From positions 62,001-126,000 of the forward strand of contig NZ_FOLM01000005.1 of the NCBI RefSeq assembly GCF_900112355.1: a DNA stretch of 64,000 nucleotides, given 5' to 3'. The notes beneath the pieces are model-generated. The model saw only the letters and a list, made by a program, of their open reading frames with translations. It searched no databases and was not told the origin of the DNA. This stretch comes from Streptomyces aidingensis. Its GTDB lineage: Bacteria > Actinomycetota > Actinomycetes > Streptomycetales > Streptomycetaceae. Shown piece after piece: positions 38,001-44,111 of this stretch (the first letter of the stretch is position 1; each line of letters starts with the position of its first letter). Position numbers and translations under genes: made by a program.

Positions 38001-39054
38001 CCTGGGCGGCCTGGCCGGGAAGCTGCTGGCCAAGTACGGCGCCCCCTGGCAGTGGAACAAGGCCTACCAACTGGCCAAGCGCGTCTACGGCCTGGTCGAC
38101 AAGCTCTGGACCTCCTGGGACAACATCGGCAAGTACACCGACGCCCTCGGCCTGGCCGAGGACGCCCTGGCCGCCGCCCGCGCCAAGGTCCGCAACGCCA
38201 AGAGCAAACGTGACCTGGACAAAGACGGCTGCCACAGCTTCCTACCGGGCACAGCCGTCCTGCTGGCCGACGGCAGCATGGTCCCGATCGAGGACGTCGA
38301 ACTGGGCGACGAAGTCGTCGTCACCGACCCCGAGACGGGCGAGACCACCACCCGCGAGGTCGCCGGCACCATCGTCACCGAGGACGACAAGCACTTCGTC
38401 AACCTCACCCTCACCACCGACGACGCCTCAGCCGGCACCGCCGCCCTGATCTCCACCACCACCCACCCCTTCTGGGTCGTCTCCGAACAGCAGTGGATCG
38501 AAGCCGGGAACCTCACCCCCGGCATGACCCTCCGCACCCCCGACGGCGACACCGTCACCCTCAAGTCCACCCACTACTTCACCCAACGCCACCGCACCCA
38601 CGACCTCACCATCACCGGCATCCACACGTACTATGTGCTGGCGAGTAGGACTCCGGTCCTGGTTCACAACTGCGGTAGCAGGCCCGATGGACCGGATCCC
38701 GACGGAAATATCGTCTACCGTGCGCTGGCTGAGAATGATGACCCTGCAATGGGATTGACGGCTAGGGCTCCCGGCAATGCAGGGGTCAGTCCTCTGTCGC
38801 ATGTTGCCGGAAAGAAGCTGACGCCATGGATCTCGACAACCAAGAACCCCGGCATTGCATTCGATAAGTACAACCAAGGTCATGGGGTGGTTGCGATCGA
38901 CCTGAGGCGCATTCCGTATAGCTACGTGGATATCTCTTCTGGTCCGTTCCTGTCGAGCAGGAGGCATAACGCCTACGCCAGGAAAGACTCAGAAGTCTTG
39001 GTCTGGCAGAATGTCCCGGCGGAAGCAATCGTCGGACACTGGCCTGGAGGGTGA
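32062..39054 (+). CDS. Secreted RHS polymorphic toxin with Hint domain and ART-like tip
   Basis: A 2330-residue protein. The Sec signal ends at about PARA/DEGG (residue 39). A long N-terminal region with WSYPLRTVPTPGG (about 313) leads to RHS/YD repeats (about 1030-1880) that form the toxin-enclosing cage, closed by the core motif LGAREYDPDLGKFLSVDPL (about 1833-1851). A Hint autocleavage domain runs from Cys2057 (CHSFLPGTAVL) through THPFW to LVHN2203-Cys2204. The released tip is residues 2205-2330. It has Arg2220 (VYRAL), Ser2258 (WISTTKN) and Glu2311 (DSEVLVW), the R-S-E order of ADP-ribosyltransferases. Base composition falls sharply after the Hint domain. GGAG precedes ATG 32062. Its target is unknown. 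Confidence 0.85.
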   Translation: MAFGGRLLLSRMPRYAARSTVLGVLLTLASGTVAILPARADEGGRPEVQHSGDPVRGEEAGAAPGAGKDPAAEAAVTRLAPSAWPEAGSVELALAPRSSDPLLAPLAPRLPGAETAGDLPVAVAPLPGAPIAAARRAGSGPARVRVTTPGEQAARAWGSAALLAVDRADGSRADAPVELAVDYSAFAEAYGGSYGSRLRLVELPACALTAAPGTEGCAAEVAELDSVNDPGSRTVTATVTAAGDDGGKRTRTVTADADADAAAVTDDDAPAATSGGTVYALMASDSSAQGDFTATSLAPSASWTAGGSSGGFSWSYPLRTVPTPGGLTPSVGLSYSSQATDGRTSATNNQGSWIGEGFSYEPGYIERRYKPCADDGHENSAEQCWAFDNATVMLAGAGGELIRDDTTGKWHLSSDNGARVEHLTGTVNGDNNGEHWKITTADGTEYYFGLGRLPGWTSGDEQTAATWTAPVHGDDPGEPCYSTTFGNAHCKQAWRWNLDYVKDPRGNAMAYYYAAETNHYAQHGDTSADGAAYHRGGYLKRIDHGLRHGSVYDTKAPARVVFHTAERCLPDAAFDCAPAKFTEANADHWPDVPFDRYCAAGGPCDISQTAQTFWTRKRLTGITTQMRSGTADYADVDKWTFTHLFTDNGDDTKTLWLSEIDHEGRAGGTLGLPSVQLQGIHLVNRVDSPDDNIDAFHRYRLATVLSETGAQLDITYAPTECTADALPQPGASTKRCYPVVWTPPGSIDPTTDWFHKYVVQEIIQTDRTGGGDDMVTRYDYQGDAGWRRTEPDGITDEEFLTWGQWQGYGRTTVTSGNGEVTDTRVDYTYLQGLHGDALPGGGTRSHTVTDSTGTTHTDHVEYTGFEIEARTWVDGQVSAKSLTTPWKHTTATRTEEWRTYRATTTKPREQRGHTRLADGSWRITKSSQTYDTATPTARLIRSEDLGDLAVSGDEQCTRLWYADNPARHIFELPRRSEAVSVDCSATPDRATDVIADERTFYDGGGYLDAPTAGNPTTTQRLSDHDGTTPTYQTTGTTTYDGFGRPLTQTDASGATTTRTYTQTHGLTTRTTSTNDLGHVTTTDYAPAWGAALGQTDPNGKRTDLAYDALGRLTSVWLPDRATTQTPSIKYSYDIRQNKPTVVKTERIENDGSYGVEYSLYDAMLRPRQAQSEGPDGTRMVADVFYDGSGRRKLVNATYNAQGPPGGELLLVNSGDVGAQTAFVHDGLGRVTDEIFQVSGEEQWRTSTAYDGDRTHVTPPQGGTATTSFTDARGRVTELRHHRGSGYDSTHYTYTPAGQPETVTDADGNVWRHEYDQLGRKVRTTDPDAGVSTTVYDAMDRPVFTTDARGETLSTVYDELGRPVSTWEGAPLTGTKLTETRYDRTGWLGHAWATLRFTGGGQYIATVVQSMDSLYRPLKTAYSIPSSEGALAGIYTFTTTYNRDGTVQGHGLPAAGGLPAESLVYGYDELQRPVSMTGSTSYITDTLYSPTGQLQQLEMSTGSGRTTWQTFFHEHGTERLTRSVVDIENITGPAGASHYSYDQAGNILAISDLPGGSGASPDLQCFAYDSRQRLAEAWTPAATANTAAGSGTVGATLGGALPSACDAAPGTGPLGGPSPYWTSWTVDAIGNRTQEIRHDTGLNAADDITRTYTYGENGAGPHAVTTVTENTPTGDRQYSYAYDDAGNTTARTIGGDTQTLDWDATGRLTRATEADGTETSYLYDAAGTRVLRRDATGTTLYLPGMELRQETGSTSVEGSRYYSFGGSTVALRTAADGVRFLASDHQGTAQLAIDPATGQTVQRRFTPYGGERGTPTGTWPGEKGFVGGTLDPSTGLTHLGAREYDPDLGKFLSVDPLIDYASPQQMNGYGYANNSPVTLSDPTGLLPWGGCITAQCVKDNGGYSTYDPGVADAEVKEDSAEEQVQLAETNLATAKQGVSDAVDELIDIAMEELGITAALDCFSTGDLAACGETALNIAGTFLGGLAGKLLAKYGAPWQWNKAYQLAKRVYGLVDKLWTSWDNIGKYTDALGLAEDALAAARAKVRNAKSKRDLDKDGCHSFLPGTAVLLADGSMVPIEDVELGDEVVVTDPETGETTTREVAGTIVTEDDKHFVNLTLTTDDASAGTAALISTTTHPFWVVSEQQWIEAGNLTPGMTLRTPDGDTVTLKSTHYFTQRHRTHDLTITGIHTYYVLASRTPVLVHNCGSRPDGPDPDGNIVYRALAENDDPAMGLTARAPGNAGVSPLSHVAGKKLTPWISTTKNPGIAFDKYNQGHGVVAIDLRRIPYSYVDISSGPFLSSRRHNAYARKDSEVLVWQNVPAEAIVGHWPGG

Positions 39055-39056
39055 AC

Positions 39057-39356
39057 ATGGATGACCTGCTGGAACTTCTAGACGAAGCATGGGATGACGA
39101 GTCTGGATTTCTCGGAAAGCTTCGGTCTGGGGAATTTGATCTCGATGCTGGCGAAGCGTACGTAGCGCTACTTTCTCGGATTCCCCCGATCGGTGAGACT
39201 GTGGAAGCGAGACTCGTACAACTCATCTGGTTCGCCCCCATGTTCATTGAGTGGCAACTGGAGCGAGCCGCCAAGAGCGAGGATGAGCTCAAGCAGCTAA
39301 CTCGCATTGCGACTCAGGTGCACGAAGCAGTATCGAACGTTCTCGGGATTCCGTAA
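39057..39356 (+). CDS. Putative immunity protein for the RHS toxin
   Basis: A 99-residue acidic, helical, probably cytoplasmic protein (MDDLLELLDEAWDDESGF to VLGIP). GGAGG lies 6 bases before ATG 39057, inside the toxin's last codons, so the two are translationally coupled; a GTG at 39051 overlaps the toxin stop. G+C is low (32 of 60 at 39121-39180), like the toxin tip. No family recognised; the immunity role rests on position, size and shared composition. Confidence 0.7.
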   Translation: MDDLLELLDEAWDDESGFLGKLRSGEFDLDAGEAYVALLSRIPPIGETVEARLVQLIWFAPMFIEWQLERAAKSEDELKQLTRIATQVHEAVSNVLGIP

Positions 39357-39448
39357 TTCACTTCACTTCTTCGGGTCTGTAAGTGAATGCCAGGCAGTGA
39401 GCCCTTTCCAACCTGCCACGGGGGTTCGGTAGTTGGGCTGACAACGTG

Positions 39449-39507
39449 GTGAAGCCCCTGGTAGATGGGTTTTCGACCAAGAGAACCGTCTCCACCAGAG
39501 GCTTCAC
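39449..39507. repeat. Imperfect long inverted repeat
   Basis: GTGAAGCCCCTGGTA (39449-39463) faces CACCAGAGGCTTCAC (39493-39507): 13 of 15 positions pair, and pairing continues weakly inward. It may be a terminator for the toxin/immunity transcript or the relic of a small mobile element. The surrounding stretch 39357-39739 has no gene I can support. Confidence 0.45.
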
Positions 39508-39739
39508 GTGCTTGTCCACCCGTCGGGCGTCGACGTGTCCAGCTCCGCTCTCCGCTTCCTCACGCACACGCAGCAGTTGCGGCGGCACCGCCGTGCAATC
39601 GGCTCCCGATGTGTGTAGCCCGCACAGCGGGGCGAATTGCTCGAGCATCCACAGCCCGGGTCCGCCCTCGGCCCGCTGTGCCATGGCTTCAGCGGAGAAG
39701 GACATCAGGAGGGCGGCACAGAGACCTTATGGGTCGATT

Positions 39740-39950
39740 GTGGCCATAACGATTGACATATCCGGTCTGCTGCCTCAGGTTTCCAGACTCGGCACCGCAC
39801 GCTCGGTCCAGCGGCGCGACGACGAAGGGCACCGTCGACCTCGCGCTGCGCGAGTACGTGGGCTGCTGTCGCCGGCTGGGAAAGATGTTCGAATTCACGG
39901 AACTGATTACGAAATCTATGAAGAGTCGGAGCATGCGCTGTTTGGAGTGA
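39740..39950 (+). pseudogene. Broken VapB-type antitoxin gene (probable)
   Basis: GTG 39740 opens AITIDISGLLPQVSRLGTA, resembling the start of VapB antitoxins. After a shift of +1, the frame at 39816 reads ATTKGTVDLALREYVGCCRRLGK, the canonical VapB middle and C-terminal helix. A short insertion between them destroys the frame and no toxin follows. A third reading near 39880 (GTDYEIYEESEHALFG) resembles part of the next gene product, so the region may be a chimera. G+C is below the surroundings. Confidence 0.5.
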
Positions 39951-40068
39951 TTGAGGGCGCGGAGATTAGCACCGATAGAAGACCGTGGTTCAGGCCGGCA
40001 GTGGTGGTTAGTTCAACATCGGATTCCTGCCCGAGGGTCAGGTTTTTTCAGATTCGTTGGAGAGTTCC

Positions 40069-40428
40069 ATGGAAAGAAGTCGCCTTGCGCAACTCCTCGC
40101 CGGGGCTGACGAGGTGCGGGTTCTCTCGCGAACTGCCCTCGTCGAGGGTGCTGACTACGACATCTGGCCTGAAGCGGTCGAGACTAAGCGTCTCATCTCG
40201 ATCTACGAGAGGCGCGAGCGCGGAACCCGGCGTTCTGGACAACCTTCGCTTGGTTTCGGCGAAGCACTCGATGCGCTTCGCGCCTATAGTGGCGCTGGGC
40301 TTGCGATGGGTTTCATCGATGATCGGCGTGGAAGTGGATACTACTTCCAGCTTTTCCTGGATCCAGAAACCCGTTCGGTCGTCGCTTGTATTGGGGTGAA
40401 ATCAGTCGGGAATCTTCAGGACTTCTAG
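40069..40428 (+). CDS. Orphan immunity-like hypothetical protein
   Basis: A 119-residue soluble protein, MERSRLAQLLAGADEVRVL to VGNLQDF, with no family recognised. GGAG lies 6 bases before ATG 40069. Low G+C and its place among debris behind an RHS toxin suggest an orphan immunity gene left by an earlier toxin tip, but the sequence alone does not prove this. Codon use is compatible with a recently acquired real gene. Confidence 0.55.
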   Translation: MERSRLAQLLAGADEVRVLSRTALVEGADYDIWPEAVETKRLISIYERRERGTRRSGQPSLGFGEALDALRAYSGAGLAMGFIDDRRGSGYYFQLFLDPETRSVVACIGVKSVGNLQDF

Positions 40429-40563
40429 TGCTCTGACCGGGAACGTTTGCCGCAATTGTTGAGGTGCCCATAGTCGCTTTCACGCAGGTGGTGATCCTGG
40501 TGGATCGGCACTGTGGTGCCTGCAAAGGCGATCCGCGCGGCGTCCATGGCGCGGTAGAGATTG

Positions 40564-40713
40564 GAGGTTAACACCAGCAACCTTGATGGCGGCAATTGCG
40601 TTGAGGTGGCCGACGGCATCGCCGGGGTGGTGCCGGTCCGGGACAGCAAGCGGCCCGCAGGGGCCGTCCTGGCCGTGCCGGCCGATGCCTGGCGGGAGTT
40701 CGTGGGGGATGGC
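40564..40713 (+). pseudogene. DUF397 gene fragment
   Basis: The translated segment GGNCVEVADGIAGVVPVRDS, followed by KRPAGAVLAVPADAWREFV, matches the body of DUF397 proteins, small actinobacterial partners of XRE-type regulators. The N-terminal W-x-KSSYS part is missing: a stop codon (TAG) lies just upstream and only a TTG at 40561 could start it. No helix-turn-helix partner is present. The frame runs on meaninglessly downstream. Confidence 0.7.
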
Positions 40714-40784
40714 CGTCGCTGGCCGCTGACTTCGGAGTCGGGTCTCTCCCCTGGCCGCTCCGTTGGTGTCGGCGCACCGGTGAC

Positions 40785-40935
40785 GCCGACGCGGGCCGCT
40801 CTTGCCCTGATTGTCTGCGCGCTCCCCGTGGCCGCCGCGTGGTGTACCTCGCGCAGGCGAACTGGCTCGGCATCGTGCAGGTGCTGCCGGCGGCGGTGTC
40901 GTCGAATCCGGCGTGCTGCTCCGGGCCGCGTGGGA
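40785..40935 (+). pseudogene. Decayed copy of the 67-residue membrane-protein gene
   Basis: Bases 40853-40915 match 44207-44269, inside the intact membrane-protein gene, at 56 of 63 positions. The flanks also align with small gaps from 40785. Translation gives RAALALIVCALPVAAAW, then a frameshift and QANWLGIVQVLPAAVSSNPA, against the intact VVCVLAVAAAVVSFVQGNWL. It is clearly a pseudogene and shows that a segment was duplicated across the kinase/VapBC region. Confidence 0.8.
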
Positions 40936-41187
40936 GCGCCCGTGCGGTCACTGATCCCGACCGTCCCGTCTCCACCCGGTCCGGTGGCCCGGCGTGCCTT
41001 TGAAACGAATGCGTCACAAGGGCTGCGTACCAGCTCCCCGGATCCGCTCGGCGGACGAAGATGGCCTGGGCCTCACCAATCCCCTATGGGTGTGGAGCAG
41101 TTGTGCCCATCCAGGGTGCTGAGACCGGCGGGCCGGTGTGGTCGGCGTGTGACACGCACAGGATGAATACAGGGGAGGGCGGGGGAG

Positions 41188-43242
41188 ATGGAACCGCTGG
41201 GTCCGGACGATCCGCGCACGGTGGGGCAATACCGGCTGCTCGGGCGGCTGGGGGCGGGCGGCATGGGGGAGGTGTTTCTGGCGCGCTCGGACCGGGGGCG
41301 CATGGTGGCTGTCAAGTTCGTACAGCCCGAGCTGGCCCGGGTACCGGAGTTCCGGCGCCGCTTCCGGCGCGAGGTGGCCGCCGCCCGGCGGGTCGAGAGC
41401 CGGTGGACCGCCCCCGTGCTGGACGCCGATACCGAGGCCTCGATTCCCTGGATCGTCACCGGTTACATCCCCGGCCCGTCCCTGCACGAGGTGGTGACCG
41501 GTGAAAGTGGCCCGCTGCCCGCGGTCACCCTGCTGGCGCTGGCCAACGGACTCGCCCGGGCGCTGCGCGACATCCACGCCGCCGGACTGATCCACCGCGA
41601 CCTCAAGCCGTCCAATGTGCTGATCACTCTAGACGGACCGCGGGTCATCGACTTCGGTATCTCCCGGGCCGCCGAGGGCACCACCACCGGTCTGACCACC
41701 ACTGGCGGGGTGATCGGCACGCCAGGGTTCATGTCCCCGGAACAGTGCCGGGCCGAGTCGCTCACCCCGGCGTCGGACATCTTCGCGCTGGGATCGGTGC
41801 TCACTTTTGCCGCCACCGGCCGCACCCCCTTCGGTGAGCTGGACAGTGGGCTGCACGCGCTGCTGCTGCGCATCGTGCAGGACCAGAAGGATCTGGACGG
41901 AGTGCCGGAGCCGGTGCGCGGGCTGGTCGAGGACTGCCTGACGCCCGACCCGGCCGGCCGTCCCGACCTGCTCGACCTGCTGGAACGCACCGCCGCGTCA
42001 GCGCCCTGGGACAGCGCCGACGCGCAGGCCGGGCCGTGGCTTCCGGCGGTGCTGGTGGCCGCGCTGGGCCGGCACGCGGTGGATCTGCTGGACTCCGAGG
42101 CCCCGGAGGTGGAGCAGCCGCCGCCCGCGGGTTCCGGTCCGGGCCACACCAGGCCGGTCACCCCTCCGCCCACGGCTCCGACGGAGCCGGTCCGGGCCCC
42201 GGTTCCGCCGCCGGGCCCACCGGACGCGGCGGTGCCCACCCCGCCGCCGTATGTGCCCGCGTCCGCGCCCGCGCCGGAGCGGCGGCGCAGGCGGGCGCCC
42301 CTGCTGCTGGCGTCCGCCGCCACGGTGCTCGTCGTACTGACCGCCGGTACGGTGATCGCGCTGGCCGGGGACGGCTCGGAGGGTGGCGGCCGGACCGACC
42401 GGAGCAGCAGCCGGACCGACACCGGCACCGACAGCACGCCGACACCGACTCCCACCCCGACTCCGGAGGAGTCCGAGCCGGAGCCGGAGGAGACCGATCC
42501 CGAGGAAACGGAGCCCACGCCCACTCCGGAACCGGAACCGGAACCGGAACCGGAACCGGAGCCGGAGCCGGAGCCGGAACCCTCCGTGCTGCCCGGCTCC
42601 TTCGGGGGAACGTGGGTCGGCGGCAGTACGGTGCGCAACGACATCGTCTACCGCATGGAGGTGTACACCGGGTCGGTGGGAGACGCCATCGGGGACTACT
42701 GGGCCGTCTATCCCACGGCGATGTGCCACGCGACCATCTATCTGGAGTCCGTGGACGATGACCGGGCGACCGTAAGCCTGGACCGCATCTACGACATCCC
42801 GGCGGACAGTTGCGTCTATCCCGGAACCCAGACGCTCAAGACGCACTCCGACGGCTCGCTCACGCTCGACTGGCCGGACGCCGGCGCGGCACTGACGCGG
42901 GCCGATGACTCGGGAGTGCCCTGGGAGTTCCAGTACAACTGGTGGTATCAGGACGCCTATGGCCAGGACAACTGGCTGACGGTCAACGATGGCGAGGCCG
43001 GCGACACCGTCCTGTACTGGGAAGTCCGGTCGTATGCGGGCACCTGCACCTGGGCGCACGTGCTGATCGCGGTGGTTGGTGATGGCAGCCTGTTCTTCGG
43101 CCCGGCGGAGCAGGTGTCCGGGACCGGGTCGATGAGCTGCACCGGGGTCCCGGCCTTCACCTTCGGCCCGCCCTCGGGGAGTCAGGCAGCCCTGTACGGC
43201 TTTCCGGACGGGCGGCTGCTGGCCACCGTGATCGCCGGCTGA
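41188..43242 (+). CDS. Transmembrane Ser/Thr protein kinase
   Basis: A 684-residue PknB-type kinase. Gly-rich loop GRLGAGGMGEVFLA (19-32), Lys43, HRDLKPSN with Asp138, and DFG at 155-157 are all present, so it should be active. A Pro-rich cytoplasmic linker leads to one membrane helix (about 370-394), then an extracellular stalk of Thr-Pro and a long Glu-Pro repeat (about 420-480), and a 200-residue C-terminal domain with several Trp/Cys residues (CHATIYLES, CTWAHVL, SCTGVP) that I cannot assign; it lacks PASTA repeats. The domain presumably senses an extracellular cue. Strong GGGGGAG site before ATG 41188. Confidence 0.9.
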   Translation: MEPLGPDDPRTVGQYRLLGRLGAGGMGEVFLARSDRGRMVAVKFVQPELARVPEFRRRFRREVAAARRVESRWTAPVLDADTEASIPWIVTGYIPGPSLHEVVTGESGPLPAVTLLALANGLARALRDIHAAGLIHRDLKPSNVLITLDGPRVIDFGISRAAEGTTTGLTTTGGVIGTPGFMSPEQCRAESLTPASDIFALGSVLTFAATGRTPFGELDSGLHALLLRIVQDQKDLDGVPEPVRGLVEDCLTPDPAGRPDLLDLLERTAASAPWDSADAQAGPWLPAVLVAALGRHAVDLLDSEAPEVEQPPPAGSGPGHTRPVTPPPTAPTEPVRAPVPPPGPPDAAVPTPPPYVPASAPAPERRRRRAPLLLASAATVLVVLTAGTVIALAGDGSEGGGRTDRSSSRTDTGTDSTPTPTPTPTPEESEPEPEETDPEETEPTPTPEPEPEPEPEPEPEPEPEPSVLPGSFGGTWVGGSTVRNDIVYRMEVYTGSVGDAIGDYWAVYPTAMCHATIYLESVDDDRATVSLDRIYDIPADSCVYPGTQTLKTHSDGSLTLDWPDAGAALTRADDSGVPWEFQYNWWYQDAYGQDNWLTVNDGEAGDTVLYWEVRSYAGTCTWAHVLIAVVGDGSLFFGPAEQVSGTGSMSCTGVPAFTFGPPSGSQAALYGFPDGRLLATVIAG

Positions 43243-43348
43243 GGGCGCGCCGCCGGATCTCGACCTGGCTCCGGGGCTCCCATGCGGACTGCTTGTGTGC
43301 GTCCCTGGTTTCCGGATGGCCGGCCGTGTGACGGGCCGCGCTCGGGCG

Positions 43349-43753
43349 TCAGCCCCTGTGGTCTGTGAAGACTTCGACAGGGCACCGGGCGCGGCCGGCG
43401 CGTTCGATTCTGGCGTCGCTGGTGATCAGCGGGACGCCGAGGCCTTCGGCGAGGGCCACGTACGTCGCGTCGTACGGGGAGAGGTTGTTCCAGAGTTCGC
43501 GCACGCGCGGCATGACGGGCATGTGCTCCATTCTGCGGATGGGCAGGAGCGCGAAGGAGTCCCATGCCATATCGAGCTGTACATCGGACAGCTTTCCGCC
43601 GCGGTGGCGCCCGCGCAGTGCGGAGGCGACCTCGACGTCCAGCAGGTGCGGCGCGGCCAGGCGTTCTGCTTCGACACGTTTGCGCACGGCTTCCCCCACC
43701 GGGCCGGCGTCGGCAACGAGGTGCGCGACGGCTCCCGCGTCCACCACGATCAC
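43349..43753 (-). CDS. vapC: VapC-type PIN-domain toxin
   Basis: A 134-residue PIN ribonuclease. The acidic metal-binding residues are present: Asp5 (IVVDAGAV), Glu41 (LLDVEVASAL), Asp95 (SPYDATYVALAE) and Asp113 (ITSDARI). VapC toxins usually cut tRNA or rRNA. GTG 43753 overlaps the antitoxin stop by four bases (GTGA), so translation is coupled. Confidence 0.9.
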   Translation of the reverse strand: MIVVDAGAVAHLVADAGPVGEAVRKRVEAERLAAPHLLDVEVASALRGRHRGGKLSDVQLDMAWDSFALLPIRRMEHMPVMPRVRELWNNLSPYDATYVALAEGLGVPLITSDARIERAGRARCPVEVFTDHRG

Positions 43754-43980
43754 GAACGCTCCCGTTCGGCCTCGATGTCGGCCAGCACCTCCTGGGTGGA
43801 CAGCCGTGCCGTCACCCGGTCCCTGATGCGGGCGACGACGTCCGCCATGGTCGGAGTGGCGGCCTCCTGCTCCAGCAGTGCCCGCGCGTACGCCTGGAGG
43901 GACTGCCGTTCCCGTGCGGCCCTTATTTTCAGCTCGGCGAGTGCGTCGTCGGACAGGTCGCGGACGTAGAGAGTAGCCAT
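43750..43980 (-). CDS. vapB: VapB-type antitoxin (FitA-like ribbon-helix-helix)
   Basis: A 76-residue antitoxin. The N-terminus MATLYVRDLSDDALAELKIR is a ribbon-helix-helix DNA-binding fold of the FitA/VapB kind, and the C-terminal part should wrap the PIN toxin. It has no ribosome site; TACCCT lies 6 bases before ATG, so the mRNA is probably leaderless. It should repress its own promoter through the 19-base dyad just upstream. Confidence 0.88.
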   Translation of the reverse strand: MATLYVRDLSDDALAELKIRAARERQSLQAYARALLEQEAATPTMADVVARIRDRVTARLSTQEVLADIEAERERS

Positions 43981-43986
43981 GCGACA

Positions 43987-44018
43987 AGGGTAGTCGCTCA
44001 GCCAGCAAAGTGCTGGCT
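43987..44018 (-). promoter_or_regulatory. vapBC promoter and operator candidate
   Basis: The -10 box TACCCT is at 43992-43987. A perfect dyad AGCCAGCA-AAG-TGCTGGCT at 44000-44018 covers the -35 and spacer region, 7 to 26 bases upstream of the -10. Such a dyad in front of a ribbon-helix-helix antitoxin gene is the expected autoregulation site. Confidence 0.65.
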
Positions 44019-44111
44019 GGCTTCTGGCGCCCGGTATCCGGGAGCATCGGTGGCTGGGGGAGAATGGGCGGGTCAGACCGTCCGGGAGCACAGAAGTACG
44101 GAAGTCAGCCC

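Larger units (their letters stand above)
40429..41187. other. Gene-debris region before the kinase gene
   Basis: This 759-base stretch has no intact gene. It holds a DUF397 fragment and a decayed copy of the membrane-protein gene of 44.1 kb, both listed separately. At 40436-40560 the minus strand reads LYRAMDAARIAFAGTTVPIH in an open frame that may be another fragment; I cannot assign it. The last 50 bases include the purine-rich ribosome site of the kinase gene. Confidence 0.5.

Noticed and set aside
31897..38235. A 2,112-codon open frame on the minus strand opposite the RHS gene, and a 1,329-codon one at 28175-32164
   Set aside because: They are antisense shadows created by high third-position GC. 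Translations are Gly/Val/Ala-rich and repetitive, without domains, while the plus strand encodes clear RHS, Hint and LamG domains.
39358..39705. A 115-codon minus-strand frame behind the immunity gene
   Set aside because: No recognisable family, no ribosome site, and the frame passes through the inverted repeat. It could be a fragment of something, but I cannot support it as a gene.
40436..40560. Possible transposase or toxin fragment on the minus strand
   Set aside because: The peptide AMDAARIAFAGTTVPIHQDH did not match any family I can name; no inverted repeat ends or target duplication were seen.
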